A DNA stretch of 34,877 nucleotides from JAEXNA01 sp050486105 (GTDB taxonomy: Bacteria; Vulcanimicrobiota; Xenobia; Xenobiales; JADMJV01), in NCBI GenBank assembly GCA_050486105.1, contig JBJHCR010000021.1, positions 1-34,877 on the forward strand. The letters are read 5' to 3'. The notes below the pieces were generated by a model. That model was given only the letters and a program-made list of their open reading frames with translations, had not been told where the DNA came from and searched no databases. Shown in pieces: positions 7,486-16,479 of this stretch (the stretch's first letter is position 1; every line of letters starts with the position of its first letter). The position numbers and the translations under genes were made by a program.

Positions 7486-9862
7486 AGCCCAATCGCAGAA
7501 TCCCCAATCAGTGCTCCAGCGGTCTCTCAAAAACTTAAAGCCTGAAGATTTAGAAAGGCTGGAGCTCCTCTGGTTGGTGGGGAAGAGTATCAACACCCCC
7601 GACTCCTTCGAGAACACTCTTCAAGCCGTGCTCAACACCGTAGTTGAAGCCCTCGAGGCCGAAAGAGGGGCCCTTTTTCTCAGCCATGATAACCGACCAC
7701 CCGTCTTAACGCTGTTTGTCGACCGGAGTTCCGATCGGGAGTCCGAGTTCTCTTTCTCCAGTACGGTCATCGAGCAAGTCTGGAGAGATCGCCATCCCTT
7801 TGCAGCAGTGGACGCCAAATCGAGCGACGATTTCGCCCAGGTCGATTCCATCCAAGTGGAAGGGATCCGATCGATCATGTGCGTGCCTTTGTCGGGACGC
7901 CAATCGACTCTTGGCCTGCTGTATCTCGACAATCGCCTCTCCAACGCTTTCACTCAGCCAGATCTCAAGATGCTGGAGATCATCGGCGATCTGGCCGCGA
8001 CCGCTCTGGAACGAACCCGATATTTTGATGCCCTCGAGGAAGTCAATGACGAGCTTGAGTCTCGAGTTGAGTCTCGCACCCAGGAGGCTGAGCTTGCTCG
8101 GCAGCAAGCCGAACGAGCAACCCAAGCAAAGAGCCTTTTCCTAGCCAGTATGAGTCATGAACTCAGGACTCCGCTGAACGGAATTCTAGGTCTTTCTGAA
8201 GATTTACTTCGCTCGGCCAGCATCCCCTCGGTCAAGCTTCGACTCCAACAGATCGGCAAGTCCGCCCACTCGTTGACCACACTGGTTAACGGAATCCTCG
8301 ATTTCACGAAACTTGAATCGGGAAAAGTTGAGATCGACTCCCATCCTTTCGACCTCGAAGAGATGGTGGACTCAGCCCTGGCTACCGTCCATTATACCGC
8401 CCAAGAGCGGAACATAGAATTGGTGGTCGAGATCGACTCTGACGTTCCCGAGAAACTCCAAGGCGACTCCACCAGAGTCAAGCAGATCCTGATCAACCTC
8501 TTAGGTAACGCCATCAAGTTCACCGAGGCCGGATTCGTAAAGCTCGGTGTTTCCGTGGTCCCAGGCCACGAAGGTCTAGACCTGTCCGTCACCGATTCAG
8601 GGATCGGAATCCCGGAAGACAAGCTTGAACTGATTTTCGAGCCTTTTACTCAGGCCGATCGAAGCACAACCCGACAGTTCGGTGGTACGGGACTTGGCTT
8701 GACCATCTGTAAAGCTCTCACCGACCAGATGCAAGGTTACTTGGCTGTGGAAAGCAAGCCTGGGATTGGGAGCCGCTTCACCTGCCGACTGCCGCTCAAG
8801 TTTCTTGCTCACTTCGAGCCTCCTGAGTGGAGCGGACGGATCATCCTGCTGCGCGATTCTCAGCCGCGCCACCGAGCCTATCTGGCCAAGCTCATTACGA
8901 CCTGGGGAGCCACCATGGGTGAGATTCCCCAAACCTGCCATCTCCAGATCACCGACCAAGATCATCCCCAATTGGAGGTTCCCACCATCCGCTTGATCAC
9001 CCAGGGAGAACTGGCCCAACGGTCTGAAGGTTTCCCTCCCCAGGCTCAATTGAGGTTGCGGCCCCTACTGAGACGCCAACTGAAGCAGGCTTTCGCTCAA
9101 CTGTCTCCGTCCTGCGAACCGCCCTCAATCGAGTCTCAAGAATACCCCAGACCCCCTGAAGGCTCACAAATTCTCATTGCGGAAGACCACGAGATCAACA
9201 GACTGGTGGTCCAACGGATGTCGGAAAGTTGGGGCTACCAGGCGACCTTCGCCGACTCAGGCCTGGAGGTTGTGCAAAACTTTCAGAGGTCTCGTCCACG
9301 AGTCATCTTGATGGACATCGAAATGCCCGAATTGGATGGCTTCCAAGCTACGCGGCAGATCAGAGCCTACGAAGCTGCTCAGCAAGGGACCGAGTGGGTT
9401 CCGATTCTTGCCGTCACGGCCCACTTGGCGCCGGAACTCCGACGCCGATGCTTGGAAGCAGGCATGGACGATCTGGTCACTAAGCCCATCGACCGAACTC
9501 AGCTTGCTCAGCGGTTGTGCCTATGGGAGGAAGTATGCTGCACCCCAGAGTTGCGAACACGATTTCGCTACGCCGGACATCGAGAGCTGGCCGGTTGGCC
9601 CAAGAAGTTTCTCCAAGAGATTCACTCCTGCTTGTCGACCCTCAAGGTCTGCTTGGACCAGGGACATCTTCAATCGGTGGAGGAAAGCCTGATTCGTCTG
9701 GAACTTCTGAGTTTTTCGGCTGGACTCTTCTCCTGGGGTGGTCGACTGGTGGGTAGACCCAAAGGCACAGACCTAGAGCAAGCGCGGCAAATCTTGCATA
9801 ATTTTCAACAGGAATGGGTGTCCCTGGCGCCAACTCTTCTGAACTCTCCCAATCAAGTTTAG
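7466..9862 (+). CDS. Cytoplasmic GAF hybrid histidine kinase with receiver domains and degenerate HPt
   Basis: 798 residues, no membrane segment. Order: GAF sensor (about 40-185), coiled coil (about 188-224), HisKA with SHELRTPLNG (phospho-accepting His231), HATPase with NLLGNAIKF, DSGIGIP (377-383) and GGTGLGL (406-412). A receiver-like domain without the acidic pocket follows (about 455-545). Next is a complete receiver (about 567-690; Glu573/Asp574, Asp617, Lys673). The C-terminal region (about 700-798) resembles an HPt domain, but the usual H-x-L-K-G-x-A is replaced by E746-L-L-S-F-S-A. It lacks an output domain and overlaps the third pilin gene, so control of the pilus or motility is a reasonable inference. 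Confidence 0.93.
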   Translation: MRLTGPEAQSQNPQSVLQRSLKNLKPEDLERLELLWLVGKSINTPDSFENTLQAVLNTVVEALEAERGALFLSHDNRPPVLTLFVDRSSDRESEFSFSSTVIEQVWRDRHPFAAVDAKSSDDFAQVDSIQVEGIRSIMCVPLSGRQSTLGLLYLDNRLSNAFTQPDLKMLEIIGDLAATALERTRYFDALEEVNDELESRVESRTQEAELARQQAERATQAKSLFLASMSHELRTPLNGILGLSEDLLRSASIPSVKLRLQQIGKSAHSLTTLVNGILDFTKLESGKVEIDSHPFDLEEMVDSALATVHYTAQERNIELVVEIDSDVPEKLQGDSTRVKQILINLLGNAIKFTEAGFVKLGVSVVPGHEGLDLSVTDSGIGIPEDKLELIFEPFTQADRSTTRQFGGTGLGLTICKALTDQMQGYLAVESKPGIGSRFTCRLPLKFLAHFEPPEWSGRIILLRDSQPRHRAYLAKLITTWGATMGEIPQTCHLQITDQDHPQLEVPTIRLITQGELAQRSEGFPPQAQLRLRPLLRRQLKQAFAQLSPSCEPPSIESQEYPRPPEGSQILIAEDHEINRLVVQRMSESWGYQATFADSGLEVVQNFQRSRPRVILMDIEMPELDGFQATRQIRAYEAAQQGTEWVPILAVTAHLAPELRRRCLEAGMDDLVTKPIDRTQLAQRLCLWEEVCCTPELRTRFRYAGHRELAGWPKKFLQEIHSCLSTLKVCLDQGHLQSVEESLIRLELLSFSAGLFSWGGRLVGRPKGTDLEQARQILHNFQQEWVSLAPTLLNSPNQV

Positions 9863-9894
9863 TCGCCTTTCCCTGAACGCAAACCAAAAGATTT

Positions 9895-11562
9895 ATGCCC
9901 CTTCACGTACTTAAAGGATTTCAACCTCGGGCCTGGGCGCGCGCCGCCTATGCCAAGTTCCTGCAAAGCGATCAGCCAAACTTTTTGGTTGACGCTTGCC
10001 CCGGTGCCGGCAAAACTAAGTTTGCCGTCATGCTCGCCATGAATGAACTGCGCCGAGGGGCCGTGGATCGAGTCGACGTGGTGGGACCTTCCGTCCACAT
10101 TTGTCGGCAGTGGGCTCAAGAGATGGCCAACTGGGGACTGCATTTAGACCAGGAGAACGACCGGGAATCTGCCGACTGCGTAGGTCGGGTGTTCACTTAC
10201 CAAAGGCTGGGAATGAGCCCGGGGGCGTTGACTTGCAGCAAGGACCCGAAGCGTTTGGTCATTCTCGATGAAATCCATCACGCGGGCGACCAAAAAACCT
10301 GGGGAGACGCCCTAAGACTGGTTTATGGGCAAGCTCATCGTAGACTACTGCTCAGTGGGACCCCATTTCGCAGCGACGGCTCTCCCATTCCTTTTGTCAG
10401 CTACTCGGCCGGAACCTATGGAGTGTCGGTCTCGGATTATTCCTACGGCTATGGAGAGGCCTTACGCGACGGATATTGCGCCCCGCTCTATTTCCCACAC
10501 CACGATGGGGATTTTCAATGGGAACGAGACGGAGAGATTTTTCGCGCGGACCTCATGGCCCGACTCGGGGGACAACTCGATGCCGACAGACTTCGCACCG
10601 CCCTAGCCCCAGAAGGGGATTTCGTACAGCAATTGCTCTTGGAGGCACATCAACACTTGATGGCTCTCCGCACCGAGCATCCCCAGGCTGGTGGAATCGT
10701 CTTTGGCAGAGACGTGGCCAACGTCAAGCTCCTAGCCGACACCCTCGCGCGCCTGAGCGGAAAAAGGCCCATAACGGTGACCAACGATGACAAAGACGCA
10801 GGGGATCGGATTCGGCGATTTCGCGAGAGCGACTCCCCTTGGCTGGTGTCAGTCAAGATGGTCTCCGAAGGCGTCGACATACCGCGCCTGAGAGTGGGGG
10901 TCTACCTTTCTCCCGTTCAGACCGAAATGTTCTTCCGCCAGGCAGCCGGCCGCCTGGTGCGCTTGGTAGACGGCTTGGAAGATCAAAGCGGCTACCTTTA
11001 TATCCCCTCGCTCCCTCGATTGGTGGAGTTTGCCGCCTGCATGACCTCAGAGAGACGACACGCCATCGCAAAACCTTATCAAACGGATCAGGATTTGGGG
11101 CTTGAGAATCTGAGAGTTGAACGAGACGAACCCGACGATCCGGAGCTTTCGTACCGTTTCTTGGCTGCGGTCGGAGAGCGGGCAGGAGTGGTGGAAACCC
11201 CGACCTTGATCGAGGATGGAGGGCAGACCCTCTTTGACTTCGCCACCGACCTAGTCGAGGTCCCTTCGACTCAACCCAAGCCGGAGACCAGTGAACCTTC
11301 GCGCCTGGGCCGGGACGTTTTGCTGTCAGAGCGCAAGCGTGACGTTCGAAAGCGCGGCGGAATCTTGGCTTCCTTAATCAACGATCTCTATCGCACTCAC
11401 AAGGTTCCCTACGCCAAGATCCATGCTCGACTGAACAGCCTTCAAGGTGTGGACGGCCAGAGTCGCTGCACTCTTGAGCAACTCGAGGAGCGCGAATTGC
11501 TCTTGAAGAAATGGATCACTTCCGGCCAGCCTCCCACCGTGCGAATCCCAGCAAATTTCTAG
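9895..11562 (+). CDS. Superfamily 2 DEAD/DEAH-type helicase, phage/restriction-like
   Basis: 555 residues. Helicase motifs: Walker A ACPGAGKT (34-41), motif II DEIHH (from 125), motif III SGTPFR (154-159), SEGVDIP in the second RecA domain, and motif VI QAAGRLVR. The layout matches the restriction-enzyme-subunit-like/ResIII group of SF2 ATPases, which translocate on or open nucleic acids. After the helicase core there is a variable charged stretch, then a C-terminal helical piece with RKRGGILASLINDLYR that I do not recognise. No nuclease or methylase domain is attached and no modification partner is adjacent, so a DNA repair or general role is as likely as defence. It lies 32 bases after the kinase gene. 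Confidence 0.88.
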   Translation: MPLHVLKGFQPRAWARAAYAKFLQSDQPNFLVDACPGAGKTKFAVMLAMNELRRGAVDRVDVVGPSVHICRQWAQEMANWGLHLDQENDRESADCVGRVFTYQRLGMSPGALTCSKDPKRLVILDEIHHAGDQKTWGDALRLVYGQAHRRLLLSGTPFRSDGSPIPFVSYSAGTYGVSVSDYSYGYGEALRDGYCAPLYFPHHDGDFQWERDGEIFRADLMARLGGQLDADRLRTALAPEGDFVQQLLLEAHQHLMALRTEHPQAGGIVFGRDVANVKLLADTLARLSGKRPITVTNDDKDAGDRIRRFRESDSPWLVSVKMVSEGVDIPRLRVGVYLSPVQTEMFFRQAAGRLVRLVDGLEDQSGYLYIPSLPRLVEFAACMTSERRHAIAKPYQTDQDLGLENLRVERDEPDDPELSYRFLAAVGERAGVVETPTLIEDGGQTLFDFATDLVEVPSTQPKPETSEPSRLGRDVLLSERKRDVRKRGGILASLINDLYRTHKVPYAKIHARLNSLQGVDGQSRCTLEQLEERELLLKKWITSGQPPTVRIPANF

Positions 11563-11607
11563 GAGACTGGAGCCAGGAGCCTGCTTGGAGAAGAAGAATC
11601 GGCCGGA

Positions 11608-12972
11608 ATGGAAACTTTGGCAACCCCCCAGCTCTCGGCCCACATGGCCAGCCGACAACCCTCTGCTATTCGAGTTGCGAGCATCAAGTTCGCCGAGCGA
11701 AACGACCAAACCGAGGCCATCAATGTGGCGATCGGCAATGTCTCCCTCCCGATGCACCCAGCCATGCACAGACGTCTAGCCAGCCTGGGACAACCCGGTG
11801 GAGAATTCTCCGACGGAGTCGTTCGCTACACTCCCACCGTCGGCACCGATCAAGCCAGAGCTGCGGTGCGCAAGATCATCGAAGCTTCTCTAGGCGGTTC
11901 CCTCCCAGACCGAGCGCCGCCCCTTCATATTCAGATCACCGACGGCGGGTCTCAAGCTATGGAGCTCATGATCTTGGCTTGCTGTGGCGCAGCCGGAACC
12001 GAAGATCGTCCCCTGCTTCTGATCGATGCCTGCTACACCAACTATTTGGCTTTCGCCGAACGATTGGGTAGAAAAGTGGTCTCGGTGCGTCGAGAATTGA
12101 CGCCCGAAGGCGCCTTCCCCATGCCCTCTTACGAGACCCTCGAGCAAGCTTTTGCCACCCACCGTCCGGGAGCCGTGGTGGTGATCCCCTTCGACAATCC
12201 CACCGGGGCCCTGTACCGAAAAGCCGATCTCTTACCTATCGCCCGGCTCTGCGTGGAGTACAACTGCTGGCTGGTGTCTGATGAAGCTTACCGAGAGCTC
12301 CACTACACCGAAGAGGCGACCCCTTCGGTCTGGGCACTCACCGACGCTGAGGTGCCGGGCATCGTGGGCCGGAGAATCGGCATCGAAACCGCCTCAAAGG
12401 TTTGGAACGCTTGCGGAATAAGGATCGGGGCCCTGGTCACCGACAACCGGCAACTCCATGTCCAATGCGTGGCCGAGAACACCGCTTCTCTGTGTCCCAG
12501 CAGCCTTGGCCAGGCTCTCCTTGCCAGCCTGGCTCAGGAATCTCTCCCTGAGCTGCAGCAGTGGTTTCAGAGTCAACGCTCCTACTACCGAGACATGATG
12601 CTGGCCTTTTATCAGCAGATGAGAGGCGAACTTCCCGAAGCTGTGGTCTCGAAACCAGAGGCCTCTCTCTATTGCGTGATCGACGTCGGCCCAATGGTCG
12701 CGCCCTCTTTCACCGCCATGGAGTTCGTCCTATGGTGCGCCACCGAGGGAAAAGCCGAAGTCGACGGGCAAAGCCTGACTTTGCTGGTGGCCCCTATGGA
12801 AGGTTTTTACGGAGAAACCGTCTTGGCTCAAAACCCAGGGCGCACTCAGTTCCGGGTGGCCTTTGTGGAGCAGCCCGAGGTCATGGAGAGGATCCCGCGA
12901 CTCTTCACCGCCCTCCTGCGTACCTTCCTCAAGGAGCACCCAGAACACCAAGGCTCATCGACCCATGGCTAA
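11608..12972 (+). CDS. Class I/II PLP-dependent aminotransferase
   Basis: 454-residue fold-type I aminotransferase. Visible signatures: RYTPTVGTDQARAAV (substrate/N-terminal block), DGGSQAMELMI (cofactor phosphate region), PFDNPTGALY (Asn binding PLP O3'), VSDEAYRELHY (Asp/Tyr binding the pyridine ring) and the Schiff-base lysine in ETASKVWNACGIRIG. The C-terminal Arg that grips the substrate carboxylate is probably in TQFRVAF. The amino-acid substrate cannot be told from sequence. The gene is followed, with an 8-base overlap, by thymidine kinase, and lies 45 bases after the helicase gene. No biosynthetic partners are adjacent. Confidence 0.9.
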   Translation: METLATPQLSAHMASRQPSAIRVASIKFAERNDQTEAINVAIGNVSLPMHPAMHRRLASLGQPGGEFSDGVVRYTPTVGTDQARAAVRKIIEASLGGSLPDRAPPLHIQITDGGSQAMELMILACCGAAGTEDRPLLLIDACYTNYLAFAERLGRKVVSVRRELTPEGAFPMPSYETLEQAFATHRPGAVVVIPFDNPTGALYRKADLLPIARLCVEYNCWLVSDEAYRELHYTEEATPSVWALTDAEVPGIVGRRIGIETASKVWNACGIRIGALVTDNRQLHVQCVAENTASLCPSSLGQALLASLAQESLPELQQWFQSQRSYYRDMMLAFYQQMRGELPEAVVSKPEASLYCVIDVGPMVAPSFTAMEFVLWCATEGKAEVDGQSLTLLVAPMEGFYGETVLAQNPGRTQFRVAFVEQPEVMERIPRLFTALLRTFLKEHPEHQGSSTHG

Positions 12973-13561
12973 GCTCTACTTTCGATATGGCGCTATGGGT
13001 AGCGCCAAGACCTTGAATCTGCTGGCTGTCCGCCACAATTACGAACTCCAGGGAAAAAAGGTCTTGCTGATCAAACCGAGGACTGATGATCGATTCGGGG
13101 CCCAGACCGTGAAGTCCAGGGCCGGTCTCTCCTACGAAGCCGACCTCTTGGTGGACGACCACACTGTCTTCCCTGCAGAGATCTTCCAGGGCCTGCACTG
13201 TGTCTTAGTCGACGAAGGACAGTTTCTCAGTGAGACCGTTGTGGAGCGCCTTCGAGAGTTGACCCACCGCTTCGATGTGCCGGTTATCGCCTACGGCCTG
13301 AGAACTGATTTTCGCACCAGGCTTTTTCCTGGGGCTCGCAGGCTCTTGGAATTAGCCGACGCCATCGAAGAGGTCAAGACAACGTGTATGTTCTGCAATA
13401 GAAAAGCGGTCTTCAACCTCCGGCACGACTCTCAGGGCAAAGCACTTATAGACGGACCGCAGGTTCTGCTGGGTGACGATGCCTGCTATTCACCCGTCTG
13501 CCATGGATGCTATGTTGAACGAACCGGATCTCCCGTAGGGCACTCTTTCGCCAAGGCCTGA
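12965..13561 (+). CDS. tdk: Thymidine kinase (type II)
   Basis: Salvage enzyme phosphorylating thymidine with ATP. From the ATG at 12965 it is 198 residues, the family's usual size; the frame is open further upstream but family homology begins at MAKLYFRYG. Walker A GAMGSAKT spans 9-16. The catalytic carboxylate is in VDEGQFL (Glu84). A zinc site is formed by Cys141, Cys144, Cys179 and Cys182. Asp/Arg of the KPRTDDR block and the ARRLLELAD segment also match. Its start overlaps the aminotransferase gene by 8 bases, and its last 52 bases overlap the 3' end of the convergent EEP-domain gene. Confidence 0.96.
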   Translation: MAKLYFRYGAMGSAKTLNLLAVRHNYELQGKKVLLIKPRTDDRFGAQTVKSRAGLSYEADLLVDDHTVFPAEIFQGLHCVLVDEGQFLSETVVERLRELTHRFDVPVIAYGLRTDFRTRLFPGARRLLELADAIEEVKTTCMFCNRKAVFNLRHDSQGKALIDGPQVLLGDDACYSPVCHGCYVERTGSPVGHSFAKA

Positions 13562-14907
13562 AAATCGGTGATCAAGGGGAGATGATCGGAAGCGACTCTG
13601 GTCAGACTGTCCACCGGAGCAAAGGTCTTTTCCACCTCAAGAGGGCCGCGAAAGAAGATATAGTCGAGTACTCTCAGCGGAGTGCTGCCAAACCAGGTTC
13701 GCAAGGGCCGAGCTTGAGTCGGCTCGAGGTGCTCTAGAAATCTCTGGTAAACCCGGCTGTCGGGAGCGCAATTGAGATCCCCCATCAGCAGCAAGGGTCC
13801 CGAGCATTCTTCGAGCACCGCTTCGATGGCCAGAGCTTGCACTCTTCGCTCTTGGGGCGTAAGGCCCAAATGGGTGTTCATCACCGTCAAGTCACCCAAC
13901 TCCGGTACCTCCACTTTGACCACCAACAGTGCTCGCTCTTCTTGACCAACCAGGCGGGGAGCTCGAGGGAGGATGCGACCGGTCCAGCCCTTGATTGGCC
14001 AACGACTCAAAACCGCTATCCCATATTTTCCACCATTGCGGTCGAGGGTGGGAAAGAATACCGCTTCCGAAGGCCATAGGTCAGCGAGTTCTGCAACCTG
14101 ATCGCGAAAACCCGAACGTCGACACCCGTTCTCGACTTCTTGAAGCGCCACCAGGTGGGGGGAGTAGCTATGCAAAACCTCGGCTATCCGCCTAATGGAA
14201 TGTCGAGCGTCGAGACCAATGCAGGAGTGAACATTGTAACTCATGACCCGCAAGGCACCCGCGGGAGGCAAGCGCTGGCGAAGCCCACTCACCTGTTTAT
14301 GAGGGTGGCACCTGAGTTCAGCGAGCCTGCGCAGTTCGCCGGCCGTGAGCGGCTCTTCAGGCAAGGCCAACTCGGTCGGCAGATAGGCCTCCTGGCGAGA
14401 TCGAAAGACAAGCCAAATTTCGTAGCGACGCACCGGGAGGTGGCGAACCAGCCTCTGCAAATGAAGAACATCTCGCAAACGGTGACTGCGCAATACTCCG
14501 AGATGCACCACCGGTTCTCCCTGCATCAGCTGCTGCTGAGCTCTCGCCATGGATTGGCATTCGCAAAGGTGCCGAGCCCAAGTCAGTTCACCTCGAGAAA
14601 GCGAGGGGGCAAAGGCCAGCGTACGCCACAGAAAGACCATGAGATGAAGACAAAACTCGAACTTGCCTTCAACTTGAAAGAAGGTCTCGGGAAGCACTTC
14701 AGGCCTCACATCATCTTTGAGGGCCTGTCTCCGGTGCCGCAGATACCGGCTGAGAAGTCGTCGCCTGGCCTTTCCATCGATTTCGTAGAACGAAACTAGC
14801 ACCACTCCCGGTGCGTCTTGAATTTCCGGTTTGCGACGCGGCCACCAGGTGCTTCTTCGGAATGGATCCGTGAGACTTCTGAACAATCGAACCGTTTCAG
14901 CAATCAA
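13510..14907 (-). CDS. Endonuclease/exonuclease/phosphatase (EEP) domain protein with unknown N-terminal domain
   Basis: 465 residues. The C-terminal half (about 215-455) is an EEP domain: MSYNVHSCIGLD (metal Asn), ALQEVENG (catalytic Glu), MNTHLGL, MGDLNCAPDS (Asp/Asn), LDYIFFRG and SDHLPLITDF (catalytic Asp-His). The N-terminal 210 residues are Arg/Leu-rich, helical in character and not recognised. The gene sits 18 bases downstream of cardiolipin synthase. A similar pairing is known in Escherichia coli (clsB with ybhP, an EEP-family gene), so a phospholipid-related phosphodiesterase or phosphatase role is plausible; nuclease activity is not excluded. The 3' end overlaps tdk by 52 bases. Confidence 0.85.
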   Translation of the reverse strand: MIAETVRLFRSLTDPFRRSTWWPRRKPEIQDAPGVVLVSFYEIDGKARRRLLSRYLRHRRQALKDDVRPEVLPETFFQVEGKFEFCLHLMVFLWRTLAFAPSLSRGELTWARHLCECQSMARAQQQLMQGEPVVHLGVLRSHRLRDVLHLQRLVRHLPVRRYEIWLVFRSRQEAYLPTELALPEEPLTAGELRRLAELRCHPHKQVSGLRQRLPPAGALRVMSYNVHSCIGLDARHSIRRIAEVLHSYSPHLVALQEVENGCRRSGFRDQVAELADLWPSEAVFFPTLDRNGGKYGIAVLSRWPIKGWTGRILPRAPRLVGQEERALLVVKVEVPELGDLTVMNTHLGLTPQERRVQALAIEAVLEECSGPLLLMGDLNCAPDSRVYQRFLEHLEPTQARPLRTWFGSTPLRVLDYIFFRGPLEVEKTFAPVDSLTRVASDHLPLITDFQALAKECPTGDPVRST

Positions 14908-14925
14908 GATAGTCCTTACCCTTCC

Positions 14926-16374
14926 TCACAGTATGGGAGAGAAGAGTCGAGCGATCTTCACTCCCAATTTGAAGGTCACGCCCCGTCCGTGATAGTCTTC
15001 AGGGCCGACCTCCACACTCCGCTTCAGGTCCAACTTGAGCATCTCTTCCACTTCGGCGCAAAATCCCTTATCTCGGCAGACCAAGTTGCCCTCGAAGTTC
15101 AGACGCATGGAGCGATTATCGACGTTCGAAGAGCCGACCCAGGCCATCCGTTCATCGATGAGCATCACCTTCTGATGGGGATGGCCTGTACGGTAGCGGA
15201 AAATTCGAATCTCGCTCTCTTCGATCTCCGGAAAATAGGAAAAAGCCGCCAGATACATGACCAAGAGGTCGTAGCGTTCCGGTAGGATGATCCGGACATC
15301 CACACCTCGCAGCGATGCCAACAGCAAAGCCTCCACCACCGATGGGTCAGGCACAAAATAGGGGCTCGCCAACCAAAGGCGTCTCTGGGCCTGATTGATG
15401 CAATGCACGAAGAACAAGACTCCGCTGGGCATGCCGGAGGCCGGGCCCGTCGGAACGTACAGGGCTTCCCGGTTAGCACCGACTGCCGGCTTCGGTTTCC
15501 ACTGCAGTTTGGGAAGGCTGGCGGTGGCCCAATAGTAGTCCTCGGCCCAAACGAGTTGCACATTTTGCACCACCGGACCCTCGAGGTAGAGATGAGTGTC
15601 CCGCCAATTTCCGTAATACGAATTCCGACCCAGAGAATCATCTTGCACATTAAACCCTCCAACCAGAGCGCAGTGACCGTCCACGACGGTGATCTTGCGA
15701 TGGTTTCGAAAATTCACCTGAAAGGTATTGAATGGGCCTCGGGTGGTGGAAAAGGGGTGAATCTCGACGCCGTGGCTCTTGAGCTCGTCGACGTAGGTCT
15801 GACTCAAAGTTCCGATGGAGCCTAGCTCATCGTAGAGAAAATAGATCTCCACCCCTCTGTCGGCAGCCGCTTCGAGATGGTCCTTCAGCCGACGTCCTAT
15901 GTGGTCGTCGGCCACAATGTAGAACAGCAACAAAATGTATTGTTGCGCTTCATCGATAGCCTTGAAGAGCGCCTCGAAGGTCGCTTCCCCGTCTATCAAG
16001 AGCTCTACTCTATTCCCCACGGTGAACGGAAGGTGAGCTAAGCGCTCCAAGACCAGACGGTCGGAGGTGGCAAGCCCCGGCTCTTCGTCTGCACTTCGAT
16101 AAGAGTTGATGCCCTCGAGGAAAGTCTCGACTTCTCGGTATCGGTGATGCGACAAAGTGTTGGCCCTGAGGAGCTTCACATATCCATTGAATTTCTCCCG
16201 ACTGAGAACCCAATAGAACGGGAGGGTGAGATAGGGAAAAGTTACCAGCGAGACCGACCAAGCGATGGCTCCCGAGGTGGTGCGACAATTGAGAATTGCG
16301 TGGGTGGCAGAAAGAAGCCCTACGGCATGAATCAAGGAAAAAACTAGCGCTATCACCCAACCTATGGACTCCAT
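14926..16374 (-). CDS. cls: Cardiolipin synthase (phospholipase D family)
   Basis: Membrane enzyme making cardiolipin by phosphatidyl transfer. The 482 residues start with two hydrophobic segments (about 5-26 and 34-56), then two phospholipase D repeats. Repeat 1 has NHRKITVVDGHCALVGGFN and repeat 2 has HPHQKVMLIDERMAWVGSS; both keep the H-x-K-x4-D catalytic core. This length and domain plan match bacterial ClsA-type enzymes. It is upstream of and very close to the EEP gene on the same strand, probably one operon, and divergent from the translin-family gene across a 105-base spacer that must hold both promoters. Confidence 0.94.
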   Translation of the reverse strand: MESIGWVIALVFSLIHAVGLLSATHAILNCRTTSGAIAWSVSLVTFPYLTLPFYWVLSREKFNGYVKLLRANTLSHHRYREVETFLEGINSYRSADEEPGLATSDRLVLERLAHLPFTVGNRVELLIDGEATFEALFKAIDEAQQYILLLFYIVADDHIGRRLKDHLEAAADRGVEIYFLYDELGSIGTLSQTYVDELKSHGVEIHPFSTTRGPFNTFQVNFRNHRKITVVDGHCALVGGFNVQDDSLGRNSYYGNWRDTHLYLEGPVVQNVQLVWAEDYYWATASLPKLQWKPKPAVGANREALYVPTGPASGMPSGVLFFVHCINQAQRRLWLASPYFVPDPSVVEALLLASLRGVDVRIILPERYDLLVMYLAAFSYFPEIEESEIRIFRYRTGHPHQKVMLIDERMAWVGSSNVDNRSMRLNFEGNLVCRDKGFCAEVEEMLKLDLKRSVEVGPEDYHGRGVTFKLGVKIARLFSPIL

Positions 16375-16479
16375 AAGTTTTAGTTGGAGAAGCGTGCTTT
16401 ATTACCCTCCACGGCAGCAGAGCTTGTCGGGGACCGAACAAGGAGGGTTGGTCCTTGACTTGGCGGGTAAATATAACGT

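Noticed and set aside
9895..13561. Helicase with aminotransferase and thymidine kinase as a phage-defence island
   Set aside because: No nuclease, methylase or other defence partner; the flanking genes are ordinary metabolism and the strand run continues from the kinase operon.
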